NCBI RefSeq assembly: GCF_035917975.1
Contig: NZ_CP109130.1
Location: 8,432,001 to 8,496,000, forward strand
Source: Streptosporangium sp. NBC_01756
GTDB taxonomy: Bacteria; Actinomycetota; Actinomycetes; Streptosporangiales; Streptosporangiaceae
Direction of reading: 5' to 3'
DNA length: 64,000 nucleotides
Below are positions 8,795-17,075 of this stretch, piece by piece (positions within the stretch are counted from its first letter, which is position 1; each line of letters begins with the position of its first letter). A model generated the notes under the pieces. The model had not been told where the DNA came from. It saw only the letters and a list, made by a program, of their open reading frames with translations, and did no database searches. The translations under genes and the position numbers were made by a program.

Positions 8795-9889
8795 ATGCCC
8801 GAGATGCTTACCAGGCGCGCGCTCAACCGGGCCACCCTGGACCGGCAGCTTCTGCTGGCCCGGACGCGGTTGCCGGCGTTCGACGCGGTCCGGCAGCTGT
8901 ACGGCATGCAGGCCCAGGCGCCGAACCCGCCCTACATCGGGCTGTGGAGCCGGCTGGACGGGTTCGGCCACGAGGACCTGTCACGTCTGCTGCAGGAGCG
9001 CAGCGTGGTGCGGCTGGTCCTGATGCGGTCCACCATTCACCTGGTCACGGCCGACGACTGCCTGGCCCTGCGCCCGCTGCTGCAGCCGATGCTGCTGCGG
9101 GCGCTGATGGGCGGGCACGCCAAACGACTGGGCGGCCTGGACTTGGACGAGCTCGCCGCCGCGGGCCGTGTCCTGGTGGAGGAGGGCCCGCTCACCTTCC
9201 GCGAGCTCGGGGAGCGACTGCGGGAGCGATGGCCGGAGTACGACTCCGCCGACCTGGTCAACGGCGTGCGCAGCACGGTGGCGCTGGTACAGGTCCCGCC
9301 CAGAGGCATCTGGGGGGTGGGCGGGAAGCCCGCCCACACCAGCGCGGAGGTGTGGCTGGGACGCCCCCTGGACGAACGGGCCTCCACCGAGGAGACGGTC
9401 CGCCGCTATCTGGCCGCCTACGGTCCCGCGGCGGTGATGGACGTCCAGCAGTGGTCGGGCATGACCCGGCTGGGTGAGGTCGTCCGGGGCATGGGGCTGC
9501 GGACCTTCGTGACGGAGGACGGCGTGGAGCTGGTGGACCTGCCCGAGGCCTCCCGGCCCGACCCCGGCACTCCGGCTCCGGTGCGTTACCTGTCGGAGTT
9601 CGACAACATGTTGCTGTCGTTCAGCGACCGGACCCGGACGCGGATCATGGCGGATGAGTACCGCCGCAGGGTTTTCACGGTCAACGGCATCATCAAGGCG
9701 ACGGTGCTGGTGGACGGGTTCGTGCGGGGCATGTGGAAGGTGGCCGCCAAGCGGGACGAGGCGGTGCTGGAGGTGGAGCTGTTCCAGCCGGTGACGGCGG
9801 CGGAGCGGGCGGAGCTGGAGCAGGAGGGAATGCGCATGCTGGACTTCGTCGCCGCGTCCGCGACGGTCCGGGACGTCCGTTTCGTCTGA
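8795..9889 (+). CDS. Winged-helix DNA-binding domain protein (AlkX/YcaQ relative)
   Basis: 364-aa protein of the HTH_42 / 'winged helix DNA-binding domain' family (PF06224), related to the YcaQ/AlkZ DNA glycosylases but of the shorter actinobacterial type. Recognisable parts are the N-terminal LPAFDAVRQLYGMQAQ, then VRLVLMRSTIHLVT and LSEFDNMLLSFSDRTR in the C-terminal half, the usual conserved blocks. Strong ribosome site AGAGGAGA before ATG. Whether it excises damaged bases or only binds DNA is not known for this subgroup. Confidence 0.83.
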   Translation: MPEMLTRRALNRATLDRQLLLARTRLPAFDAVRQLYGMQAQAPNPPYIGLWSRLDGFGHEDLSRLLQERSVVRLVLMRSTIHLVTADDCLALRPLLQPMLLRALMGGHAKRLGGLDLDELAAAGRVLVEEGPLTFRELGERLRERWPEYDSADLVNGVRSTVALVQVPPRGIWGVGGKPAHTSAEVWLGRPLDERASTEETVRRYLAAYGPAAVMDVQQWSGMTRLGEVVRGMGLRTFVTEDGVELVDLPEASRPDPGTPAPVRYLSEFDNMLLSFSDRTRTRIMADEYRRRVFTVNGIIKATVLVDGFVRGMWKVAAKRDEAVLEVELFQPVTAAERAELEQEGMRMLDFVAASATVRDVRFV

Positions 9890-9966
9890 CCGCCCGGCCG
9901 CTCCGGGAGAGCACTTCTCAGCTGAGAGTGATTGATTAAGTGCAGATCGTTATCTACGCTCCCAGC

Positions 9967-11031
9967 ATGGCTATCCCTACCGAACCGATCGGCAGTATCC
10001 CCCGTCCCCCCGCACTGCTGACCGCGCTATCCGATCACGCCGCAGGCCGGATCGGCGACGCCGAGCTGGCCGCGCGGCAGGCCGAAGCCGTCGCCGACAC
10101 CATCGCGCGACTGGAGCGACTCGGCTGCCCGGTCCTCGTCGACGGCGAGCAGTCCAAACCCAGTTTCGCCACCTATCCGCTCACCGGACTCGACGGCCTC
10201 AGCCCCGACGGGGCGATCATCCCGTTCGCAGACGGGCACACCCGGCAGTTGCCGTGCCTGACTTCCGGTCCGTTCCGCTACCGCGTCCACGCTGCGGACT
10301 ATCTGAAGGAAGCGCAGCGCCACACCCGGCTGCCGGTCAAGCAGGCGGTCATCGCCCCGTCGGCGCTGAGCCTGCTCTATCCGGCCGGCGGCATCGCCGA
10401 CTACCCCCGCAAGGTCTTCCTGGACGACCTGCTCGCCGAGACCGAGGCCGACATCCGCGACTGCCTGGACGCGGGTGCGCACGCCGTACAGCTGGACTTC
10501 ACCGAGGGACGGCTGTCGCTCAAGCTCGATCCCAGCAGCGGGCTGCTGAATGACTTCATCACTCTTAACAACCAGGTGCTGGAGCGCTTCAGCCCGGCCG
10601 AGCGGGCCCGGATCGGCGTGCACACCTGCCCCGGCGGCGACCAGGACTCCACCCACAGCGCCGACGTCGACTACGCCGCCCTGCTCCCCGAACTCCTTCG
10701 GCTGCAGGCCGGCAACTTCTACATCCAACTGGCCGGCGAGTCCGACCCGGCCAGGGTGCTGGACATCATCGGCGCCCACCTGCGTCCCGGTATCAGGGTC
10801 TTCATCGGGGTGACCGATCCGATCGACCCCGTGGTGGAGACCCCCGAGCAGGTGCGTGACCGGGTGCTGCAGGCGGCCCGGCACATCCCGGTCGAGCAGT
10901 TGGGCACCTGCGACGACTGCGGGTTCTCCCCATTCGCGGACGACACCTCCACCTCCCGCGAGGTCGCCTTCGCCAAGATCGCCGCCCGGATACAGGGCAC
11001 CGCGCTCGCCGCCGAGGCCCTGGGCGTCTGA
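9967..11031 (+). CDS. MetE-like cobalamin-independent methionine synthase (short form)
   Basis: TIM-barrel methyltransferase of the MetE C-terminal / UROD-like superfamily, 354 aa, about half the length of full MetE. The zinc-site pattern is present: HTC (in GVHTCPGGD), a glutamate in QLAGESD, and the distal cysteine in TCDDCGFSP. It would methylate homocysteine or another thiol; short forms use donors other than polyglutamyl-methyl-THF. ATG 9967 is preferred, but GTG 9940 in frame is possible and neither has a good ribosome site. A 12-bp palindrome TCTCAGCTGAGA (9916-9927) lies just upstream. Confidence 0.82.
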   Translation: MAIPTEPIGSIPRPPALLTALSDHAAGRIGDAELAARQAEAVADTIARLERLGCPVLVDGEQSKPSFATYPLTGLDGLSPDGAIIPFADGHTRQLPCLTSGPFRYRVHAADYLKEAQRHTRLPVKQAVIAPSALSLLYPAGGIADYPRKVFLDDLLAETEADIRDCLDAGAHAVQLDFTEGRLSLKLDPSSGLLNDFITLNNQVLERFSPAERARIGVHTCPGGDQDSTHSADVDYAALLPELLRLQAGNFYIQLAGESDPARVLDIIGAHLRPGIRVFIGVTDPIDPVVETPEQVRDRVLQAARHIPVEQLGTCDDCGFSPFADDTSTSREVAFAKIAARIQGTALAAEALGV

Positions 11032-11046
11032 CCCGCCGGACCCTAC

Positions 11047-11146
11047 GTGACCGTGCTCCGCCCCGTCACACGGGCGCCGGGCGCTCCTGTGACCGTGCTC
11101 CGCCCCGTCGCAGGAGCGCCCGGCACCCGTCGTCGGATCGACGACG
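11047..11146. repeat. Tandem 21-bp repeat and stacked hairpins between MetE-like and erm genes
   Basis: GTGACCGTGCTCCGCCCCGTC occurs at 11047-11067 and again, identical, at 11089-11109, a 42-bp period. GCCGGGCGCTCCTG (11076-11089) pairs perfectly with 11111-11124, and CGTCGTC/GACGACG around 11128-11146 makes a further hairpin. These probably end transcription of the MetE-like gene and shield the erm leader; the tandem repeat itself is unexplained. Confidence 0.5.
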
Positions 11147-11278
11147 GCGCTGGTGCCGGGCGAGCTCGCTGAACGGGGCGCTCACGGCGTGTCGCGAGGT
11201 GCGTGTTCCGGTGGTCGCCGGGCCCCTGGGACGTCCTGTTCCCGGCGGGGTGGGCCTCATGGTGGCGCGTACGGAGGG

Positions 11279-11316
11279 AAAAGAGGTTGCGTGCGTGTCG
11301 ATGGGGCTCATAGCGT
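11279..11316 (+). promoter_or_regulatory. Candidate WhiB7-type promoter for the erm leader
   Basis: An AAAA run (11279-11282) sits four bases before a -35-like TTGCGT (11287-11292). An 18-bp spacer leads to a -10-like TAGCGT (11311-11316). An A/T block just upstream of the -35 is the known hallmark of WhiB7/WblC-dependent promoters of antibiotic resistance genes in actinobacteria. The expected start of transcription falls at or near the ATG at 11324, which suggests a leaderless transcript. Predicted by eye only. Confidence 0.4.
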
Positions 11317-11323
11317 CTACGGC

Positions 11324-11401
11324 ATGTGCATGTGTTCCGCCCCCTTCATGGTGGGCCTCATGGTGGCGCGTCCCCGTAACAGCCGGGCTCTGGCCCGCTA
11401 G
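11324..11401 (+). CDS. Putative erm leader peptide (25 aa)
   Basis: Short frame beginning MCMCSAPF and ending RALAR-stop, 87 bases before the erm gene. Its centre repeats CATGGTGG twice, and a 21-bp segment of it (11351-11371, reading GLMVAR) is an exact copy of 11250-11270 upstream of the candidate promoter. Between its stop and erm lie hairpins CACGC/GCGTG (11418-11435) and TCCGAGA/TCTCGGA (11447-11468), the latter ending just before the erm ribosome site AAAGGG. This layout matches macrolide-induced attenuation, where a ribosome stalls in a leader peptide; that function is inferred. Confidence 0.42.
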   Translation: MCMCSAPFMVGLMVARPRNSRALAR

Positions 11402-11487
11402 GGGCGCTCTCTTCTCCACGCGTCCCCGATGCGTGTGCCCAGGGCCTCCGAGACCTGTTCATCTCGGACCCGAAAGGGCGACAAGCT

Positions 11488-12339
11488 GTGGCGCAGTCCT
11501 TCGCGCACGGAAATTATTCGCACACCCAGAAGCGGGTGGGGAACGGCGGCGGCCGTACCCCCCGTGACCGGGCCAGGCGTGTTCTCTCGCAGAACTTCAT
11601 GGTCGATCCGCATGCGGTGCACCGGGTGGTCGAGGCCGCCGGGTCGCACGGGCTGGTCCTGGAGCCCGGCGGGGGCGAGGGTGCGCTCACCCTCGCCCTG
11701 GCCGAGACCTGCAAGGAGGTCATCAGCTATGAGGTAGACCCGCGACTGGCCGGCAGGCTCGCCTCCCGCACCCGCGACGAGGACCGGATCACGGTGGTCA
11801 GAGGAGACTTCCTCGGAGCGCGTGTTCCCCGTGAGCCGTTCGCGGTCGTCGGGAACATCCCCTACGCGATCACATCCAAGATTGTTTCCTGGTGTCTGGA
11901 GGCACCCTCGATGACCTCGGCGACGCTGGTCACCCAGGTGGAGTACGCGCGTAAACGCACCGGTGACTTCGGTCTCTGGAGCCTGCTGACCGTGCTGACC
12001 TGGCCGGAGTACTCCTGGAAATTGCTGGGACGCGTCGGCAGGGAGAGCTTCCGGCCGGTTCCGGCGGTCGACTCGGCGATCCTGGGCATCGATCGGCGGC
12101 CCGTGGCGCTGCTGGCCGGGGAGCCGCTGGCCGGTTACCGCGCATTCGTCGAGTACGGCTTCGCCGGGCTAGGCGGCTCGCTGGACGCCTCACTGCGGAT
12201 GAGATACCCGGCCCACCGGGTGGCGGCCGCCTTCGAGGCGGCGGAGGTACGGCCGGGCACGGTGATGGCGGCGGTCCATCCCGGGCAGTGGCTGGTCCTG
12301 TTCGACCGCCTCCATCCCGCGGAGCCGCCCGGCCGATGA
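11488..12339 (+). CDS. erm: Erm-family 23S rRNA (adenine-N6) methyltransferase
   Basis: SAM-dependent rRNA methyltransferase of the Erm/KsgA family, 283 aa, expected to methylate A2058 of 23S rRNA and so block macrolide, lincosamide and streptogramin B binding. Motifs: SQNFMVD (34-40) at the N-terminal edge of the fold, motif I EPGGGEG (59-65), and catalytic motif IV GNIPYAI (122-128). The length and basic N-terminal extension fit actinomycete Erm proteins rather than KsgA. GTG start with AAAGGG nine bases upstream. A leader region with short peptide and hairpins precedes it, so expression is likely drug-induced. Whether it mono- or dimethylates cannot be told. Confidence 0.9.
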   Translation: MAQSFAHGNYSHTQKRVGNGGGRTPRDRARRVLSQNFMVDPHAVHRVVEAAGSHGLVLEPGGGEGALTLALAETCKEVISYEVDPRLAGRLASRTRDEDRITVVRGDFLGARVPREPFAVVGNIPYAITSKIVSWCLEAPSMTSATLVTQVEYARKRTGDFGLWSLLTVLTWPEYSWKLLGRVGRESFRPVPAVDSAILGIDRRPVALLAGEPLAGYRAFVEYGFAGLGGSLDASLRMRYPAHRVAAAFEAAEVRPGTVMAAVHPGQWLVLFDRLHPAEPPGR

Positions 12340-12345
12340 GGCGCG

Positions 12346-12383
12346 GGGCCCGTGCCCGGTCTGCCGTGACCGGGCACGGGCCC
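12346..12383. terminator. Bidirectional hairpin terminator
   Basis: A perfect 16-bp stem (arms 12346-12361 and 12368-12383, starting GGGCCCGTGCCC) with a 6-base loop lies between the convergent erm and lyase genes. It lacks a clear T-run, which is common in high-GC actinomycetes. Confidence 0.75.
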
Positions 12384-12410
12384 TGTTGCCGTCGTCGGTC
12401 CCGGCGGGCC

Positions 12411-14675
12411 TCAGCGCGGGTGGACGTTGGGCCGGGCGGGGGTGGACATGCCGTCGCCGATGAAGAAGCTCGGGTGCGGGGGCTGGTTGTAGGCGGTGTT
12501 CTGCCAGGCGATCGCGGTGCGGTACTGGGTGTCGTGCATGAGGGTGAAGATCCGCCGGGTGGTGACGGCGGTGGTGGTGTAGACGCGCAGCGCGGTGTTG
12601 TCGCCGGTCGCCCAGACCACCTCTTCGCGCCAGTCGCCGAACAGGTCGCCGGAGAGCGCCGGCGTGGACTTGGTGCCGTTGTTGGAGTGCACTCCGCTCG
12701 CGGTCAGCAGCCGGCTGTCGCCGCCGGTGCCGTACTTGTCGATGTGCGTGCCGTCGAGGAGCTCACGCACGGGGTCGGCGTCCCACCAGGCCAGGAAGTT
12801 CATCGAGGAGGGTTTGCGGCCCACGTTCTGGCCCTTGGTGTTGACGATCCCGTCCCCGCCGGAGGCCGACCAGGACTCGGCGCCGGGACTGCCGGCCCAG
12901 ACGTCGGCTGAGACGCCCCGGCCGTTGTCGCCGTTGGCGGCGGTCTGCCAGAGGATCTGCCCGGTGCGGGCGTCGGCCATCCAGGAGCTGGGCTTGGAGG
13001 CGTCCTCGTCGACCTTGAACACCTCAAGACCGGTCCTGGCGGGGTCCAGGTCGCCCAGGTGCATCGCGTCTCCGTGACCGTTGCGGGTGTTCCACAGCCC
13101 GCGGCCGTTGTCGTCGATCGCCGCCGAGCCGTAGACGATCTCGTCTCTGCCGTCGCCGTCGACGTCGCCCACGCTCAGGTTGTGATTGCCCTGCCCGGCC
13201 CAGGTGCTGTTGCCCGAGGCGTTGGAGTCGAAGGTCCAGCGCTTGGTGAGCCGGCCGTCGCGGAAGTCCCAGGCCGCGATCACCGCACGGGTGTAGTAGC
13301 CCCGCGCCATGATCAGGCTCGGCCGCTCGCCGTCCAGATAGGCGGTCGCGGCCAGGAATCGGTCGACCCGGTTGCCGTAGGAGTCTCCCCAGGAGGAGAC
13401 GGTGCCCCGGGGCGGGTCGTAGTCGACCGTGGACAGGGCGGCGCCGGTCTGCCCGTTGAACATGGTGAGGTATTCGGGGCCGGACAGGATGTAGCCGGCG
13501 GAGTTGCGGTAGTCCGCCGAGGAACTGCCGATGGTCTTCCCAGTGCCGTCGACCGTGCCGTCGGCGGTCTTCATCGCGACCTCGGCCCTGCCGTCGCCGT
13601 CGTAGTCGTAGACCTGGAACTGCGTGTAGTGGGCACCGGCGCGGATGTTGCGCCCGAGGTTGATCCGCCACAGCCGGGTGCCGTCGAGCCGGTAGGCGTC
13701 GACGTGGACGTTGCCGGTGTAGCCGGACTGGGAGTTGTCCTTGGCGTTGGACGGGTCCCATTTGAGGATGAACTCATACCGTCCGTCCCCGTCGAGGTCG
13801 CCCACGCCGGCGTCGTTGGCGGCGTAGGTGTAGGCGACGCCGTCCGGTGTGGTGCCGCCCGCCGGTGGCTGGATCGGTACGTCCAGGTAGCTGCCGCCGG
13901 TGAAGCGGAGGGAGGTCTCGGAGGCGGCCTGCTCGGCGCCGTTGACGACCGGGCGCACGGTGTAGGAGGCGTCCGCCGCGGCGCCGCCGTCCAGGTAGTT
14001 GGTCGAGCCGGTGATGGGGGAGGAGTTCACCTTCGTCGTGCCGCGGTACAGGTTGAAGGCCGTGTCCGCCGGGTCGGTGCCGAGCAGCCGCCAGGCGACG
14101 AAGTTGCCGGTGCCGGACCGGGCGCTGATCAGGCCGCGGTCGAGGTCTTCCACCTGCCGTGAGCCACCGGGCGCGGTCGGGGTGGGCGTGGGGGTCGGAG
14201 TGACGGTGGGGGTGGGAGTGACCGTGGGTGTGGGGGTCGGGGTGGGGCCGGTGGAGCCGGTGCAGGCGACCCCGTTGAGCGTGAACGTCGCGGGGACGGG
14301 ATTGGCGGAGCCGTTCCAGGAGGCGTTGAAGCCGAATGAGGCGGTGGCGCCGGTGGCCAGCGCCGCGTTGTATCCGGCGTCCGCGGCCGTCACCTGGGCG
14401 CCGCTCTGGGTGACGGTGGAGTTCCAGGCCTGCGTCACCTGCTGCCCGGCGGTGAAGCCCCAGCTGAGCTTCCAGCCGTTGATCGGGTCACCCAGGTTGG
14501 TCACCGCCACGTCGCCGGTGAAACCTCCCGACCACTGGGAGGAGACGGAGTAGCTGACACGGCAGCCGGCGGCCTGGGCGGTCGCCGCCGTGGCCGCGCC
14601 CGCCGCGACGGCGACCAGAGCAGCCGAGCAGAACACCAGCAGACGGCGGAGGGGTGGTTGCGATGATCGGGACAT
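12411..14675 (-). CDS. Secreted CBM2-linked rhamnogalacturonan lyase (PL11 type)
   Basis: Extracellular pectin-degrading lyase of 754 aa that would cleave rhamnogalacturonan I by beta-elimination. Domain order: Sec signal peptide (about 1-36, with RR then a hydrophobic run ending AQAA), a family 2 cellulose-binding module (about 37-135, starting CRVSYSV with tryptophans SQW, GWKLSW and SWNGS), a Pro-Thr linker (about 138-168), and an eight-bladed propeller catalytic domain with repeated calcium-binding DxDxDGR motifs (for example GDLDGDGRYE, YDYDGDGRAE, GDVDGDGRDE). ATG 14675 is used because GGGGAGAG precedes it. A LacI-type palindrome upstream suggests sugar control. Confidence 0.93.
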   Translation of the reverse strand: MSRSSQPPLRRLLVFCSAALVAVAAGAATAATAQAAGCRVSYSVSSQWSGGFTGDVAVTNLGDPINGWKLSWGFTAGQQVTQAWNSTVTQSGAQVTAADAGYNAALATGATASFGFNASWNGSANPVPATFTLNGVACTGSTGPTPTPTPTVTPTPTVTPTPTPTPTAPGGSRQVEDLDRGLISARSGTGNFVAWRLLGTDPADTAFNLYRGTTKVNSSPITGSTNYLDGGAAADASYTVRPVVNGAEQAASETSLRFTGGSYLDVPIQPPAGGTTPDGVAYTYAANDAGVGDLDGDGRYEFILKWDPSNAKDNSQSGYTGNVHVDAYRLDGTRLWRINLGRNIRAGAHYTQFQVYDYDGDGRAEVAMKTADGTVDGTGKTIGSSSADYRNSAGYILSGPEYLTMFNGQTGAALSTVDYDPPRGTVSSWGDSYGNRVDRFLAATAYLDGERPSLIMARGYYTRAVIAAWDFRDGRLTKRWTFDSNASGNSTWAGQGNHNLSVGDVDGDGRDEIVYGSAAIDDNGRGLWNTRNGHGDAMHLGDLDPARTGLEVFKVDEDASKPSSWMADARTGQILWQTAANGDNGRGVSADVWAGSPGAESWSASGGDGIVNTKGQNVGRKPSSMNFLAWWDADPVRELLDGTHIDKYGTGGDSRLLTASGVHSNNGTKSTPALSGDLFGDWREEVVWATGDNTALRVYTTTAVTTRRIFTLMHDTQYRTAIAWQNTAYNQPPHPSFFIGDGMSTPARPNVHPR

Positions 14676-14726
14676 GCTCTCCCCTGTGGTTGAGCGGATC
14701 GATGCGGGGGACGGCGTCAGCATTGG

Positions 14727-14738
14727 GAAAGCGCTTTC
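14727..14738. promoter_or_regulatory. LacI-family-type operator upstream of the lyase
   Basis: GAAAGCGCTTTC is a perfect 12-bp palindrome with the central CG typical of LacI/GalR-family operators that control carbohydrate genes in actinomycetes. It lies 52 bases upstream of the lyase start. No lacI gene is in the window. The rest of 14676-15062 shows only a weak inverted repeat CCAAT/ATTGG at 15008-15024 before the LysE gene. Confidence 0.55.
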
Positions 14739-15062
14739 AGCCACCTATCACATACCGGCAATCCGTCCGGTGCGCCATCGCGGTGCCCCGTCCGCCTTCG
14801 CGGGTGAGGGCGCCGGTGTCCCTCTCCCACCGCCGTGAGCTGTGACTGTCGGCCGTGACGCGGTCCGGTCGCCCCATGTGGGGCATGGGGGAGCGGGTGA
14901 AACTTTCAGTTCTGGCTGACGGGTCAGATATGTACGGCTTCCGCCGCCATGACCCCGGTCGAGGCGGCCTGAACGGCCCCGTCCGAGTCGCGCTCGGTGT
15001 TTAAGGACCAATATGTGAAATTGGCTATTCTCTTGTCGGGGTGAGCGCAACAGGATACGTCC

Positions 15063-15710
15063 ATGGTCTCTGTCAGTGCCGTCCTCGGCATCGCCCTTAT
15101 CGCCCTTGGCATGGTCCTCACCCCGGGGCCCAACATGATCTATCTGATCTCCCGGTCGGTGACACAGGGACGCCGCGCGGGCCTGATCTCACTTGCGGGC
15201 ATCGGCGCCGGGTTCCTGGTGTATCTGGGCGCGACGGTGGCCGGTATCGCGACGCTCTTCGCCGTGGTGCCCGCCGCCTACACCGCGATCAAACTCGCGG
15301 GCGCGGTCTACCTGCTGTGGCTTGCCTGGAAGACGGTACGGCCAGGCGCGCGGACGGCCTTCGAGCCCAGCGCGCTGCCGGTGGATGCGCCGCTCCGGCT
15401 TTTCTCCATGGGGCTGGTCACCAGCCTGCTCAATCCCAAGATCGCCATTCTGTACGTGTCGCTGCTCCCTCAGTTCGTCGACCCGGCGCGGGGCAGCATC
15501 GCTGCGCAGGGCTTCTTCCTCGGGCTGACCCAGATCGTCGTCGCCCTGACGGTCAACGGGATGATCGTGCTGTCGGCGGGGGCGATCGCGGCGTTCCTGG
15601 GCAGGCGGCCGTTCTGGGCGCGTGTGCAGCGCTACCTGATGGGTGCGGCACTGACCGGGTTCGCGCTGCGCATCGTCACCGACCGCTCCCGCGCGCTGGC
15701 CCTCCCGTAG
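15063..15710 (+). CDS. LysE/RhtB-family amino acid exporter
   Basis: Inner-membrane translocator of 215 aa with about six hydrophobic segments. The family signature TPGPNMIYLISRSVTQGRRAG lies in the first loop after helix 1, and LNPKIAILYVSLLPQF is the second conserved block. Members export lysine, threonine, homoserine lactone or other small amines. ATG start with only a weak AGGA upstream. It is not adjacent to a LysG-type regulator, so its substrate is open. Confidence 0.9.
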   Translation: MVSVSAVLGIALIALGMVLTPGPNMIYLISRSVTQGRRAGLISLAGIGAGFLVYLGATVAGIATLFAVVPAAYTAIKLAGAVYLLWLAWKTVRPGARTAFEPSALPVDAPLRLFSMGLVTSLLNPKIAILYVSLLPQFVDPARGSIAAQGFFLGLTQIVVALTVNGMIVLSAGAIAAFLGRRPFWARVQRYLMGAALTGFALRIVTDRSRALALP

Positions 15711-16023
15711 GCGGTGGCGAGTCCACGGCTCCGCCCGAACATCCCGCAGCGGGCAGCGGGCAGCGGCGGGACGGGGTGCCGTGCCCGGCTACGGTGATCG
15801 GGACGCCGACCGGTCCGGGGAACCGATGACGCGCCACCGGTCGGGCCCGGCGTGCCAGGGGCGCGGGCCGGCCGGTCGGCTCGCCGTCTTCGTCGGCGGA
15901 GAAACCGCACACGACGGTGGGCAACGAGTAATCCAGATCTTCGGGGCGCGGGTCCTCGCGCAGCGGGTCACCCTCGATGAGGGCGCCCGGACGGTCGCGC
16001 GAGGCGGGGACTTTACCGAACAA
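15676..16023 (-). CDS. Weak hypothetical reading frame
   Basis: An open frame on the minus strand whose middle (EGDPLREDPRPEDLDYSLP then FSADEDGEPTGRPAP) has the high third-position GC expected of a real gene. It has only a TTG start, no ribosome site, no recognised domain and overlaps the 3' end of the LysE gene by 35 bases. It may be spurious or the remains of a gene. Nothing else is seen in 15711-16135. Confidence 0.2.
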   Translation of the reverse strand: MFGKVPASRDRPGALIEGDPLREDPRPEDLDYSLPTVVCGFSADEDGEPTGRPAPLARRARPVARHRFPGPVGVPITVAGHGTPSRRCPLPAAGCSGGAVDSPPPTGGPARGSGR

Positions 16024-16135
16024 GGGGCTTGCCTGTCCCGAAAAGCGATCAGGGGCCTGACTGTGACCGCGCGTCTCCCGTAGGCGAGGAGACCTTGGTC
16101 GGAGCGCCTGCGCGCTTTCATGGGGAGTTGGTGCC

Positions 16136-16363
16136 GTGAAGGGCTATCTGGACCTGCACGTCCTGACGGTGTTCGCGGCGACGAGCCTCGTCGCCGGGGC
16201 GGGACTGGCCGCGGTGTACGGGCTCGGTCTTCTGGGGTTGTCGATCGCGACCGCGGACGCTCAGCCCGGTGGCCGCAGGCTGCTCGGATCGGTTCTCGCC
16301 GTGGTGTCCTTCCTGGTCATCGTCGCGGGGGTCGGACTGGGCCTCTATGTGATCGTCACTTGA
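16136..16363 (+). CDS. Small membrane protein, function unknown
   Basis: 75-aa protein with two predicted transmembrane helices (about 8-34 and 48-73) joined by a short polar loop containing QPGGRR. No family recognised. GTG start with GGGGAG 7-8 bases upstream. Its last 8 bases overlap the end of the convergent DoxX-like gene. Confidence 0.55.
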   Translation: MKGYLDLHVLTVFAATSLVAGAGLAAVYGLGLLGLSIATADAQPGGRRLLGSVLAVVSFLVIVAGVGLGLYVIVT

Positions 16364-16835
16364 CGGATCCGGATCGGCGCGGTCGCGGCCGTTTCCTCAA
16401 TTTTCCGCATCCGGCCCGGTCGCGGGCGAGTTCCTCGGCGACCAGCCCGGCGCCCATTCCCAGGAGCCAGATGTCCTTGGCGATGGGGATGCCCTCCTGG
16501 GTGGGGCGCAGACTGCCCTCCTGCCGCAGACCCGGCGTCCTCAGATAGAGGCCGACCAGTCCGCCGGCGAAAGCGGTGAGCGCCGCACCCGCGAGCAGCG
16601 ACGGCACCAGGGGGATCAGCAGCGCCGCGCCGACGGCGATCTGCCCTCGGGCGAGCCACCGGGTGAACTCCTCGGGGTCCATGTCCTTCAGGAACGGATA
16701 GGCCGTCGACGCCATCCCGTGGATGTGGGGCGCGCTCTCCCCGGCCGAGGCCGCGATGGTCAGCCCCGAGTTCAGCAGGAAGGCGCCGGCGGTGAGCCGG
16801 ACGGGGAACTGATGGGGGCGGGCCAGAAGCCTCAT
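16356..16835 (-). CDS. DoxX-like membrane protein
   Basis: 159-aa predicted inner-membrane protein with about four hydrophobic helices. The N-terminal PVRLTAGAFLLNSGL and the IPLVPSLLAGAALTAF helix, with the GLYLRTPGLR and PIAKDIWLLGMG blocks, resemble actinobacterial DoxX-family proteins, some of which work with thiol-disulfide systems. The C-terminus is a basic tail. No partner gene is adjacent; assignment is by overall pattern only. Confidence 0.6.
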   Translation of the reverse strand: MRLLARPHQFPVRLTAGAFLLNSGLTIAASAGESAPHIHGMASTAYPFLKDMDPEEFTRWLARGQIAVGAALLIPLVPSLLAGAALTAFAGGLVGLYLRTPGLRQEGSLRPTQEGIPIAKDIWLLGMGAGLVAEELARDRAGCGKLRKRPRPRRSGSVK

Positions 16836-17075
16836 GGGTCCTCACATGATCGGCGGAAATGATCGACAGAGCCGCAACCACGCTCCTTCCCCTGCTCCGA
16901 TCAGACCATCCACGTCTTGATCGTTTCTTGAACATGGCGTGGGCTCCCGCGTCCACGGGGCGACGGCAGGCAGGGCCGACGCAGGCCGGCAGGGGGTGCC
17001 CGAAGGGTGTTTATCGTGGCGGGCGCGGGTAGTCACCCGGTTACCGAGACGCTCACCAGCGAAAAGAGCCGTGCG

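Noticed and set aside
14162-14260. Repetitive GGGGGTCGGGGTG-type DNA that looks like a tandem repeat array
   Set aside because: It encodes the Pro-Thr linker of the lyase; the repeat is explained by the protein sequence.
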